A DNA stretch of 21,969 nt from an uncultured Porphyromonadaceae bacterium. Its GTDB lineage: Bacteria; Bacteroidota; Bacteroidia; Bacteroidales; Muribaculaceae. The DNA is taken from positions 1 to 21,969 of the forward strand of contig USMC01000042.1 of NCBI GenBank assembly GCA_900555715.1. Direction: 5' to 3'. The position numbers and the translations under genes are program-made. This document shows positions 15,596 to 21,969 of this stretch, one piece after another; the stretch's first letter is position 1; every line of letters begins with the position of its first letter. Below the pieces are notes generated by a model. That model made no database searches. It was not told where the DNA came from and was given only the letters and a program-made list of their open reading frames with translations.

Positions 15596-16438
15596 TTATC
15601 TGTGGATTTCTATCACTTCTGCGCGTCGGTTCTGGCTGAAACTTCCGAATTTGTGCGTCGGACCCATCGCATGAACTGAGATGTCTTTCGACGGTATGCC
15701 GTGAGCGACGAGATAGTCGGCTATTGCGCGGGCGCGTTTCTCGCTAAGCTTTCTGTTGAACCTGGCATTGCCCTGCTCGTCGGTATATGCGCTGACGTCG
15801 AGACACAGACCGTTTTTCGTCGCATGTTCGGCGATGGCGGTGAGTTCTTTGTTCTCCGGAACGTCTGCCGACGCATATTCGAAGAGGTATACCACCGAGC
15901 CATCGCTCGGAGCGATGACGGCGGCATCGACATTCGTGCCGTCAGGCGCAGTGAAAGAGCCTGTGCGTACATTGTCTGCCGAAAGTTCCGGCAACGGCGC
16001 CGGCGCGTCGTCGCTCACTTCCATGAAGGATGTTTCCTCGTATCCGCCATCAAGCGTAGGCTCGAAAGGAGAGACATACGGGTCGTAGCGCGTGTTTTCG
16101 TCGTTGAAATAAGCTTCTGTTGCAGCTCTGGCATGCCGTTGCTCAAGACGCGCTTTGTCGATTGCATTGTCGGCGGGCACGCTATACCATATATAACAAC
16201 CGACACCGAAGGCGAGCCCGAGGAGCACGGCGGCTCCGTACTTGATGATTTTCGGGTTCTCATCCACATCGGCGGTGACGGCGGGCACTGCCTCTATTTC
16301 TTTTTTTATTTCTTCTTCTTTCTCGGGTGAGTTTGGTGTGTAGCCTAATCTTCCCGCTTCTTCGTGTGCCTCTATCTTTGCAGGCTCAGGATGCCTGGAA
16401 AGACGTTTACCCGTTTTGTTAAGATCGTCTGTTGCCAT
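15596..16438 (-). CDS. Membrane-anchored OmpA-domain protein
   Basis: A 280-residue protein with a charged cytoplasmic N-terminus (1-64, rich in E and K), one transmembrane helix (about 66-86), a low-complexity acidic and proline-containing linker (about 90-165), and a C-terminal OmpA/MotB peptidoglycan-binding domain (about 170-280). The domain includes the late motif NRRAEV, preceded by LSEKRARAIADYLVAHGI. There is no signal peptidase site and no beta-barrel, so it is an inner-membrane anchor binding the wall rather than an outer-membrane protein, probably in the manner of MotB or Pal-like tethers. Convergent with the OmpH-like gene, sharing its terminator. Its start is 140 bases past the alaS stop on the same strand, with the alaS terminator between them. 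Confidence 0.8.
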   Translation of the reverse strand: MATDDLNKTGKRLSRHPEPAKIEAHEEAGRLGYTPNSPEKEEEIKKEIEAVPAVTADVDENPKIIKYGAAVLLGLAFGVGCYIWYSVPADNAIDKARLEQRHARAATEAYFNDENTRYDPYVSPFEPTLDGGYEETSFMEVSDDAPAPLPELSADNVRTGSFTAPDGTNVDAAVIAPSDGSVVYLFEYASADVPENKELTAIAEHATKNGLCLDVSAYTDEQGNARFNRKLSEKRARAIADYLVAHGIPSKDISVHAMGPTHKFGSFSQNRRAEVIEIHR

Positions 16439-16511
16439 GGTTATGCTGTTTTTGTTGGTTGAAAACGTTTGGAGAGAGTATGACCTTTGGCAATCATGCT
16501 CATAGAAGAAA

Positions 16512-16551
16512 CAATAAAATCCCCCGGAGGGTTTTGTCTCCGGGGGATTTT
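16512..16551 (-). terminator. Intrinsic terminator of alaS
   Basis: A perfect 14-bp stem (AAAATCCCCCGGAG / CTCCGGGGGATTTT) with an eight-base loop lies 28 bases past the alaS stop. On the minus strand the tail reads ATTTTATTGT. Confidence 0.85.
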
Positions 16552-16578
16552 AGCGAAATGCGGAATGACTTCAGAATA

Positions 16579-19221
16579 TCATGCGAGTACTTCGGCGAGT
16601 TTTTCGAAAGCTGCGGGAAGACCGTCGGCGTCCTTGCCGCCAGCCTGTGCAAAGCCGGGCTGACCGCCGCCGCCACCTTTGATGCACTTGGCGGCTTCGC
16701 GTACGACAGCCGAAGCGTTGAGTCCTTCTTTTGTGATGTCGTCGGTGAACATCACGGTAAGCAACGGTTTTTTTGCTGCGTCGACCGTGGCAGCTATGAA
16801 AGCTGTCTTTTCCGGCGACAACCCACGCACGGCGAATGCTGTGTTTTTGACATTCTCAGGCGCCTGTATGCCGCGAAGAATGACGACCTTGATGCCGGAA
16901 GCGTTTGTCTTTGCTTCGGAAATGAGTTTCTTGGCAAGATTGTTTATACGTTCTTTGAAGAATTCATCGACCTGAGCCTTGAGGTCGTGGTTTTCTTCTA
17001 TGGAACGGCGGATGGTAGCGAGGATGTCGGGAGCGTTGTTGAAGAGTGCGGAGATGTCGTGAATGGTGTCCTGTGCCTCATATAGCATTTTCTCGACCTG
17101 CGGACCTGTTATCGCCTCTATACGGCGTATTCCGGCGGCGATGCTCGATTCGGAGACGATCTTCACCATTCCTATGTTGCCGGTGTTGTCGACATGCGTG
17201 CCGCCGCAGAGTTCGATGGAGTCGCCGTAGCGGATGACGCGCACTTCGTCGCCGTATTTCTCGCCGAAGAGAGCCATTGCGCCCATGTTGCGTGCCTCTG
17301 CGATGGGTACGTGGCGGTGCTCGTCGCGTGCTATTGCGTCGCGGATGCTTCTGTTGGCGATTTCTTCTACTTTTCTTATTTCTTCAGGTGTGAGCTTCTG
17401 GAAGTGGGAGAAGTCGAAGCGCAGGATTTCAGGCGATACGAACGAGCCTTTCTGCTCCACATGTGTTCCGAGAACTTCGCGGAGCGCGTGATGGAGGAGG
17501 TGAGTGGCGGTATGGTTCCGCGATGTTCCCATGCGCGCTTCCTTGTCGATGGCGGCGTGGAATACGGCGTTGACGTCGGCTGGCAGAGTCTTTACAATGT
17601 GCACTCCGACACCGTTCTCGCGTTTTGTGTCGGATATTTCAGTGACAGCATCTGTGGTGATGTCAGTGAGAGTGCCGCGGTCGCCTACCTGTCCGCCCAT
17701 CTCGGCATAGAACGGTGTTTGGGAGAGGATGAGCTGATAGTACTCGCGGTTTTTCTGCTTGACGTGGCGGTAGCGGAGGATGCGGCAGTCGCATTCAGTC
17801 TCGTCGTATCCTACAAACTCCTGTTCGCCGTCGTTGACAATGACCCAGTCGGCGGCCTCGACAGCAGCTGCTGCGCGTGCACGTTCTTTCTGTGCGTTCA
17901 TCTCGCGCTGGAAGCCTTCGAGGTCGACGGTCATGCCGTAGTCCTTGAGGATGAGCTCGGTGAGGTCGAGAGGGAAACCGTAGGTGTCGTAGAGAGTGAA
18001 AGCCTGTGTGCCTGTGATTTCGGTGCGTCCTTCGGCTTTTGCGGCTTCGACGGCGTTGTCGAGCAGGCGGATACCGTTCTCAAGCGTGCGGAGGAAGGAG
18101 TCTTCCTCTTCTTTTATGACGCGCATGATGAGGTCGCGGTTTGCGGGGAGCTCGGGATATGCTTCGCCCATGCTTTCAATGAGCGTGTCGACAAGACGGT
18201 AGATGAACGCTTTCTTCTGGTCGAGGAATGTGTATGCGTAGCGGACAGCGCGGCGCAGGATGCGGCGGATTACATATCCTGCCTTGGCATTGCTCGGGAG
18301 CTGGTTGTCGGCGATAGAGAATGCTATCGTGCGCACGTGGTCGGCAATGACGCGCATGGCGACGTCTACGTGGTGGTCTTCGCCGTATTTCTTGCCGGAA
18401 AGTGAGGCAATCTTGTCGATGAGGGGGGTGAAGACGTCGGTGTCGTAGTTCGACGTTTTTCCCTGAAGAGCCATGCAGAGACGCTCGAATCCCATGCCTG
18501 TGTCGATGACTCGTGCGGGAAGCGGCTCGAGGCTGCCGTCCGCCTTGCGGTTATACTGCATGAAGACGAGGTTCCATATTTCGATTACCTGCGGATGGTC
18601 GTGGTTCACCATCTGTGCTCCGGGTACCTTGGCACGTTCCTCGGCGCTGCGAAGGTCGATGTGTATTTCGCTGCAAGGTCCGCACGGTCCGGTCTCGCCC
18701 ATCTCCCAGAAGTTGTCGTGTTTGTTGCCGTTGATGATGTGGTCGGCAGGGAGATGTTTGAGCCATATTTCTGCGGCTTCGTCGTCGCGGGCGAGTCCTT
18801 CGGCTGGTGAGCCTTCGAAGACAGTGGCGTAGAGGTGCTCGGGGTTAAGCCCGAGAACGTCGACGAGGTATTCCCATGCCATGTCGATTGCTTCCTTCTT
18901 GAAATAGTCGCCGAAAGACCAGTTGCCCAGCATTTCGAACATCGTATGGTGGTAGGTGTCGAGACCGACTTCTTCGAGGTCGTTGTGCTTGCCGCTCACG
19001 CGCAGGCACTTCTGCGAGTCCGCCACTCTCTTGCTCGCCGCCGCCTTGTTGCCGAGGATGATGTCTTTGAACTGATTCATGCCGGCGTTAGTGAACATGA
19101 GCGTCGGGTCATCCTTGATAACCATGGGTGCCGACGGCACGATGTGGTGGCCGTGCTTTTCGAAGAAATCCTTGAATGACTGGCGGATTTCTTTGGCGGT
19201 TAATGTTTTAGAGCTTGACAT
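16579..19221 (-). CDS. alaS: Alanyl-tRNA synthetase
   Basis: Class II synthetase that charges tRNA-Ala, with an editing domain that clears Ser- and Gly-tRNA-Ala. The product from the ATG at 19221 is 880 residues (MSSSKTLTAKEIRQSFKDFF), usual for the family; the frame runs open further upstream, but those residues do not match any AlaRS. Landmarks are the KHNDLEEVGLDTYHHTMFEMLG catalytic-core segment near 75, the editing-site HTATH near residue 569, and CGGTH near 671, giving the zinc ligands of HxxxH and CxxxH. The Gly-rich GGGGGQPGFAQAGG end is the C-Ala domain. Divergent from the M23 peptidase gene, with a promoter for each in the 113-base gap. Followed by a 14-bp terminator. Confidence 0.98.
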   Translation of the reverse strand: MSSSKTLTAKEIRQSFKDFFEKHGHHIVPSAPMVIKDDPTLMFTNAGMNQFKDIILGNKAAASKRVADSQKCLRVSGKHNDLEEVGLDTYHHTMFEMLGNWSFGDYFKKEAIDMAWEYLVDVLGLNPEHLYATVFEGSPAEGLARDDEAAEIWLKHLPADHIINGNKHDNFWEMGETGPCGPCSEIHIDLRSAEERAKVPGAQMVNHDHPQVIEIWNLVFMQYNRKADGSLEPLPARVIDTGMGFERLCMALQGKTSNYDTDVFTPLIDKIASLSGKKYGEDHHVDVAMRVIADHVRTIAFSIADNQLPSNAKAGYVIRRILRRAVRYAYTFLDQKKAFIYRLVDTLIESMGEAYPELPANRDLIMRVIKEEEDSFLRTLENGIRLLDNAVEAAKAEGRTEITGTQAFTLYDTYGFPLDLTELILKDYGMTVDLEGFQREMNAQKERARAAAAVEAADWVIVNDGEQEFVGYDETECDCRILRYRHVKQKNREYYQLILSQTPFYAEMGGQVGDRGTLTDITTDAVTEISDTKRENGVGVHIVKTLPADVNAVFHAAIDKEARMGTSRNHTATHLLHHALREVLGTHVEQKGSFVSPEILRFDFSHFQKLTPEEIRKVEEIANRSIRDAIARDEHRHVPIAEARNMGAMALFGEKYGDEVRVIRYGDSIELCGGTHVDNTGNIGMVKIVSESSIAAGIRRIEAITGPQVEKMLYEAQDTIHDISALFNNAPDILATIRRSIEENHDLKAQVDEFFKERINNLAKKLISEAKTNASGIKVVILRGIQAPENVKNTAFAVRGLSPEKTAFIAATVDAAKKPLLTVMFTDDITKEGLNASAVVREAAKCIKGGGGGQPGFAQAGGKDADGLPAAFEKLAEVLA

Positions 19222-19266
19222 AATGCACTTTTCGTTGTTTGCGCTGTGTTTTTCGCGCAATTTTAT

Positions 19267-19274
19267 TAACTTTG
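19267..19274 (+). promoter_or_regulatory. Candidate -7 box for the M23 peptidase operon
   Basis: TAACTTTG fits TAnnTTTG exactly, 60 bases before the ATG at 19335. The nearest TTTG (19238-19241) is 25 bases upstream, longer than usual. It overlaps the transcribed side of the alaS promoter, so the two could interfere. Confidence 0.5.
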
Positions 19275-19287
19275 CGTTTTGAAAGTG

Positions 19288-19318
19288 CAAAATTACTTCA
19301 TTTTTGTGGTAATTGCAA
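19288..19318 (-). promoter_or_regulatory. Candidate promoter of alaS
   Basis: On the minus strand TTG, 20 bases, then TAATTTTG, an exact TAnnTTTG match at the expected spacing. It predicts a leader of about 60 bases before the alaS ATG. Confidence 0.6.
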
Positions 19319-19334
19319 GAAAGTACCCAAGCAG

Positions 19335-20306
19335 ATGAGCCGCAAAGTTTTCTATCGCTACAATTATGCCGCCGACCGCTATGACCGCGTCTATCCCGAC
19401 CGTCGAGCTCGGGTGTGGGCGGCGGTGCGGTCGTATGTCTGGGCGGTGTGCGTGGTGTCTCTTGCGGCGATGGCGCTATATAGCTTTGTCGAGCTGCCAC
19501 GTGAACGCGAGCTGAGACGCCGGACAGAGCAGCTCGAAACAGGGGTTGAAATTCTTTCACGCCGAGCCGACCATGCTATCGAAGTAATGGAAGACCTTGC
19601 CGAGCGCGACAACAATTTCTACCGTGCGATGATGCAGGCAGAGCCGCTTAACGCCGCCAGACGATATGCCGGGCTTGAACGGCAGCGCAATTTCGACAGC
19701 ATAGCGGCGTTGTCAGACGAGAATCTTGTGCGCGGAATAGGTTCTAAACTCGACATGCTCGACCAGATGGTGTATGTGCAGATAAAGTCGTTCGATCATC
19801 TGGCAGCGCTCACCGACAGCCAGAAAACGCGTGTCAACCATACTCCCGCTATACAACCGGTGCCCGAAAAATTTCTGCGCACACTCGCCTCCGGCTATGG
19901 CTCGCGTATAGATCCTGTCTACGGCACTATAAAATTCCACGAAGGGCTCGACTTCTCGGCTCCTGTCGGTACGCCGGTCTATGCCACTGCCGACGGAACG
20001 GTGACAAATTCGTCATGGCGCAGTTCCTACGGCAATCTGGTGGAAATCGACCATGGATTCAACTATACCACGCGCTATGCACATCTGTCGAAGCTCATAG
20101 CACGTCCGGGACAGCAAGTGAAGCGCGGCGACCTGATAGGCGAGGTGGGCAATACAGGCAAGTCGACCGGTCCGCATCTTCATTATGAAGTGCGCTACCG
20201 CGGACAGCCGCAGAATCCGGTAAATTACTATTTCGGCGATTTATCGCCTGAACAATATGATGAACTAATCAGGCTGGCTGAAAATGCCGGACATGTAATG
20301 GACTGA
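19335..20306 (+). CDS. Membrane-anchored M23 family peptidoglycan endopeptidase
   Basis: A 323-residue protein with a basic cytoplasmic start, one transmembrane helix (about 31-51), a coiled coil (about 55-105), and a C-terminal LytM/M23 domain (about 185-305). The zinc ligands are intact: H202 and D206 in HEGLDFSAPVGTPV, and H281 and H283 in GPHLHYEV. It is therefore predicted to be catalytically active, unlike EnvC- or NlpD-type members that lost these residues. It probably cleaves peptide crosslinks in the periplasm. The start at 19335 is the first ATG giving the MSRKVFYRYNYAADRY opening common in Bacteroidales; an earlier in-frame ATG at 19239 would include the promoter region. Its stop overlaps the next start (TGATG). 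Confidence 0.92.
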   Translation: MSRKVFYRYNYAADRYDRVYPDRRARVWAAVRSYVWAVCVVSLAAMALYSFVELPRERELRRRTEQLETGVEILSRRADHAIEVMEDLAERDNNFYRAMMQAEPLNAARRYAGLERQRNFDSIAALSDENLVRGIGSKLDMLDQMVYVQIKSFDHLAALTDSQKTRVNHTPAIQPVPEKFLRTLASGYGSRIDPVYGTIKFHEGLDFSAPVGTPVYATADGTVTNSSWRSSYGNLVEIDHGFNYTTRYAHLSKLIARPGQQVKRGDLIGEVGNTGKSTGPHLHYEVRYRGQPQNPVNYYFGDLSPEQYDELIRLAENAGHVMD

Positions 20307-20653
20307 TGGCAGACGAACTTACAAAAAAATATTATCGCATCGGCGACGTGGCGGAGCTTCTGGAGCTTCCGCAGTCGACGCTGCGCTTCTGGGAAAGCGA
20401 GTTCAGCGAACTCCGCCCGAAGCGGAATAAAAAAGGGACAAGACTCTACACTCCAAACGATATAGATATCCTGCGTCTTATCCGCTTTTTAGTGAAGGAT
20501 AAAGGGCTTACGCTCGACGGAGCGCGCGAACACCTCCGCAAGAACCGTCATGGCATCGACAAACGGTATGAAGTGATCTCGCGTCTGAGAGATGTGCGGG
20601 CTAAGCTTTCGGAACTTCTCACCGCCCTCGACGACCGTCAGAGACAGAAATAA
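20306..20653 (+). CDS. MerR family transcriptional regulator
   Basis: A 115-residue DNA-binding protein. The MerR winged helix occupies about residues 10-78 (YYRIGDVAELLELPQSTLRFWE, then RRLYTPNDIDILRLI-like sequence), followed by a short helical dimerisation tail (about 85-112). There is no effector domain and no cysteine metal site, so it resembles the small HTH-only MerR proteins of Bacteroidota rather than metal or drug sensors. It is coupled to the M23 gene by a one-base overlap; I recall the alaS | M23-MerR arrangement from Bacteroides. Target unknown; control of the adjacent operon is possible. Confidence 0.88.
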   Translation: MADELTKKYYRIGDVAELLELPQSTLRFWESEFSELRPKRNKKGTRLYTPNDIDILRLIRFLVKDKGLTLDGAREHLRKNRHGIDKRYEVISRLRDVRAKLSELLTALDDRQRQK

Positions 20654-20669
20654 CTAAATCCAAATACTT

Positions 20670-21746
20670 ATGAAAAACACCCTGCTTAAATCTGTTGCCG
20701 TAGTCTTTTTATCGGCACTCGTTTCGTTTGTCGCCGGCTGTTCCGGACAAAGGAACATCGACCCGAAGACCAAAGCGCTTCCGCGCGCCGAATCGCCGGA
20801 GATGAACGCCGCGCTCGACTCGTATCTCAAAGCTATGGAAGAAGCCGGTCAGGAGCTCCATAGCGTCATGGTGCTGCAACACGGTAAAGTACTTGCTGAG
20901 AAATGGCTCAACGAGGGCAGCGCCGATAAGCCGCATACCCTCTATTCCGTCAGCAAGACGTTCACCGCCACCGCTGTCGGTCTGGCAATCGACGAGGGTA
21001 AGCTGAAACTCACCGATACATTGATTTCATTCTTCCCGGACAAACTCCCGGCAGAAGTGAGCGACAATCTTGCCGCCATCACCGTGCGCGACCTTCTGAC
21101 GATGAACTGCGGACATGAAACCGAACGGCTCTCCATCCGCGACAAAGAGGATGACTGGGTGCGTGAATTCCTTTCCGACTCCGTACCTCATAAGCCTGGT
21201 ACGTGCTATACATATAATAGTATGGGAACATACATGCTCTCTGCAATAGTTCAGAAAGTGACGGGTGAGAAGATTGCCGATTATCTCCAGCCGCGTCTTT
21301 TCGGACCGCTTGGAATCGAAAACGTGCAGTGGGAGGAGAGCCCGCAGGGTATAAATACCGGCGGCTGGGGTCTCAGCCTGCGGACGGAAGACCTTGCACG
21401 TATGGGACAGCTTTTCCTGCAGAAAGGCATGTGGAACGGCGAAAGAGTTCTTCCGGAAAAATGGGTCGAAGAGGCATCGTCGCGCCAGGTGTCATCGGTG
21501 CATGGTGTGGGCGTAGAACCTACAGCCGAAGAAATCGCCAACAGCGACTGGGTACAGGGCTACGGCTATCAGATGTGGCGTTGCCGGCATAATGCATATC
21601 GCGCCGACGGAGCATACGGGCAGTACATTCTTGTCATTCCTGATGTCGACGCAGTCATAGCTGTCACTGCGAATCTCTCCAATATGCAGACCGAGCTAAG
21701 CGGTATATGGACTTATCTTCTTCCTGCTCTCGAAGCTTCTAAATGA
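20670..21746 (+). CDS. Serine hydrolase lipoprotein, beta-lactamase class C / PBP4*-like fold
   Basis: A 358-residue exported protein. The signal peptide ends in a lipobox VAGC, with the lipidated Cys at residue 24. The mature part has the family's catalytic SxxK (S93-V-S-K96) and a YNS motif (Y182) in the place of the YxN box, with the segment MGTYMLSAIVQKVTGE after it; both are typical of PF00144 members such as PBP4* and esterases. A GGWGLSLRTEDLARMGQLFL stretch, characteristic of this family, follows. Substrate cannot be predicted: options include a D,D-peptidase, an esterase or an amidase, and a true class C beta-lactamase is less likely. It starts 16 bases after the MerR stop and may share the M23 operon. 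The domain is complete. Confidence 0.88.
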   Translation: MKNTLLKSVAVVFLSALVSFVAGCSGQRNIDPKTKALPRAESPEMNAALDSYLKAMEEAGQELHSVMVLQHGKVLAEKWLNEGSADKPHTLYSVSKTFTATAVGLAIDEGKLKLTDTLISFFPDKLPAEVSDNLAAITVRDLLTMNCGHETERLSIRDKEDDWVREFLSDSVPHKPGTCYTYNSMGTYMLSAIVQKVTGEKIADYLQPRLFGPLGIENVQWEESPQGINTGGWGLSLRTEDLARMGQLFLQKGMWNGERVLPEKWVEEASSRQVSSVHGVGVEPTAEEIANSDWVQGYGYQMWRCRHNAYRADGAYGQYILVIPDVDAVIAVTANLSNMQTELSGIWTYLLPALEASK

Positions 21747-21773
21747 CGGATATTTAATAAGTTGTAAAGATGT

Positions 21774-21809
21774 ATCTTTCCGGCGCTCCGGCTGCTCCAA
21801 GATTTTTTT
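21774..21809 (+). terminator. Possible terminator after the serine hydrolase gene
   Basis: ATCTT and AAGAT pair around a GC-rich inner part containing two CCGG copies, followed by T6. The stem is short, so the call is tentative. Confidence 0.4.
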
Positions 21810-21829
21810 GATGAAAAAGTGAGAAAAAT

Positions 21830-21860
21830 TTTGCAGAATGAAAAAAAACGCATAACTTTG
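21830..21860 (+). promoter_or_regulatory. Promoter of tRNA-Asn
   Basis: TTTG at 21830-21833, 19 bases, then TAACTTTG at 21853-21860: an exact match to the Bacteroidota consensus at ideal spacing, ending 32 bases before the tRNA. Confidence 0.75.
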
Positions 21861-21892
21861 CAACCGCAAAGCCCAGAGGGGCGGCGCCAATC

Positions 21893-21966
21893 GCTTCAAT
21901 AGCTCAGTCGGTTAGAGCATCTGACTGTTAATCAGAGGGTCGTTGGTTCGAGTCCATCTTGAAGCG
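21893..21966 (+). tRNA. tRNA-Asn (anticodon GTT)
   Basis: A 74-base cloverleaf. Acceptor GCTTCAA/TTGAAGC (7 bp), T8, D stem GCTC/GAGC, anticodon stem TCTGA/TCAGA with loop CTGTTAA (GTT), T loop TTCGAGT, discriminator G73. The T stem GTTGG/CCATC has one T-T mismatch. CCA is not encoded, as in many Bacteroidota tRNAs. It follows a strong promoter. Sequence ends 3 bases after the gene. Confidence 0.95.
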
Positions 21967-21969
21967 CAA

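Noticed and set aside
17194..18405. Plus-strand open frame of 403 codons
   Set aside because: Antisense to alaS. No recognisable domain; composition is that of a complementary-strand shadow.
1..21969. CRISPR array, insertion sequence or integrase
   Set aside because: No regularly spaced repeats with unique spacers and no transposase or recombinase motifs were found. The only tandem repeat is within cassette gene 1 and is coding.

Overview
The window looks like a chromosomal segment of a Bacteroidota species, most likely order Bacteroidales. The evidence is several promoters of the Bacteroidota type (TTTG, 19-20 bases, TAnnTTTG), genes without clear Shine-Dalgarno sites, the L28-L33-DUF4295 ribosomal trio, a sodB of Fe/cambialistic type, and an alaS | M23 peptidase-MerR arrangement that I recall from Bacteroides. 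The moderately high GC of the core genes (32 of 60 bases in one sampled line of argS) would fit a Muribaculaceae-like member, but family placement is inference.

Layout. 1-2181 (-): clpB, cut by the window edge. 2400-2978 (-): sodB with its own terminator. 3151-6790 (+): a tight manC, argS, BI-1 family run, followed by a MATE transporter (6854-8221). 8383-9018 (+): rpmB, rpmG and a DUF4295 gene, with a promoter upstream and a terminator downstream. 9229-12234 (+): a compact, AT-rich three-gene cassette, made of a small Asp-box (BNR) repeat protein, a KAP-type P-loop NTPase and a protein resembling the uracil-DNA-glycosylase superfamily. 12260-14535 (-): a muramidase-like exported protein and pepD. 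14693-15504 (+): a 65-residue membrane protein and an OmpH-like lipoprotein. 15596-16438 (-): a membrane-anchored OmpA-domain protein. 16579-19221 (-): alaS. Divergent from it, 19335-20653 (+): an M23 endopeptidase and a MerR-like regulator. 20670-21746 (+): a beta-lactamase-fold serine hydrolase lipoprotein. 21893-21966 (+): tRNA-Asn. No gene-free stretch exceeds 300 bases; the longest are about 210-220 bases (2182-2399 and 9019-9228).

Most of the window is housekeeping: translation (argS, alaS, L28, L33, tRNA-Asn), proteostasis (clpB), oxidative stress (sodB), sugar-nucleotide supply (manC), peptide use (pepD) and envelope maintenance (M23, muramidase, OmpA, OmpH). The exception is the 9229-12234 cassette. 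It is AT-rich relative to its neighbours, its genes overlap or nearly abut, and its families do not fit a housekeeping pathway. It is bounded on the left by the ribosomal operon's terminator and on the right by a convergent gene. I regard it as the best candidate here for an undescribed system, possibly anti-phage or anti-plasmid. No function is shown by the sequence itself.
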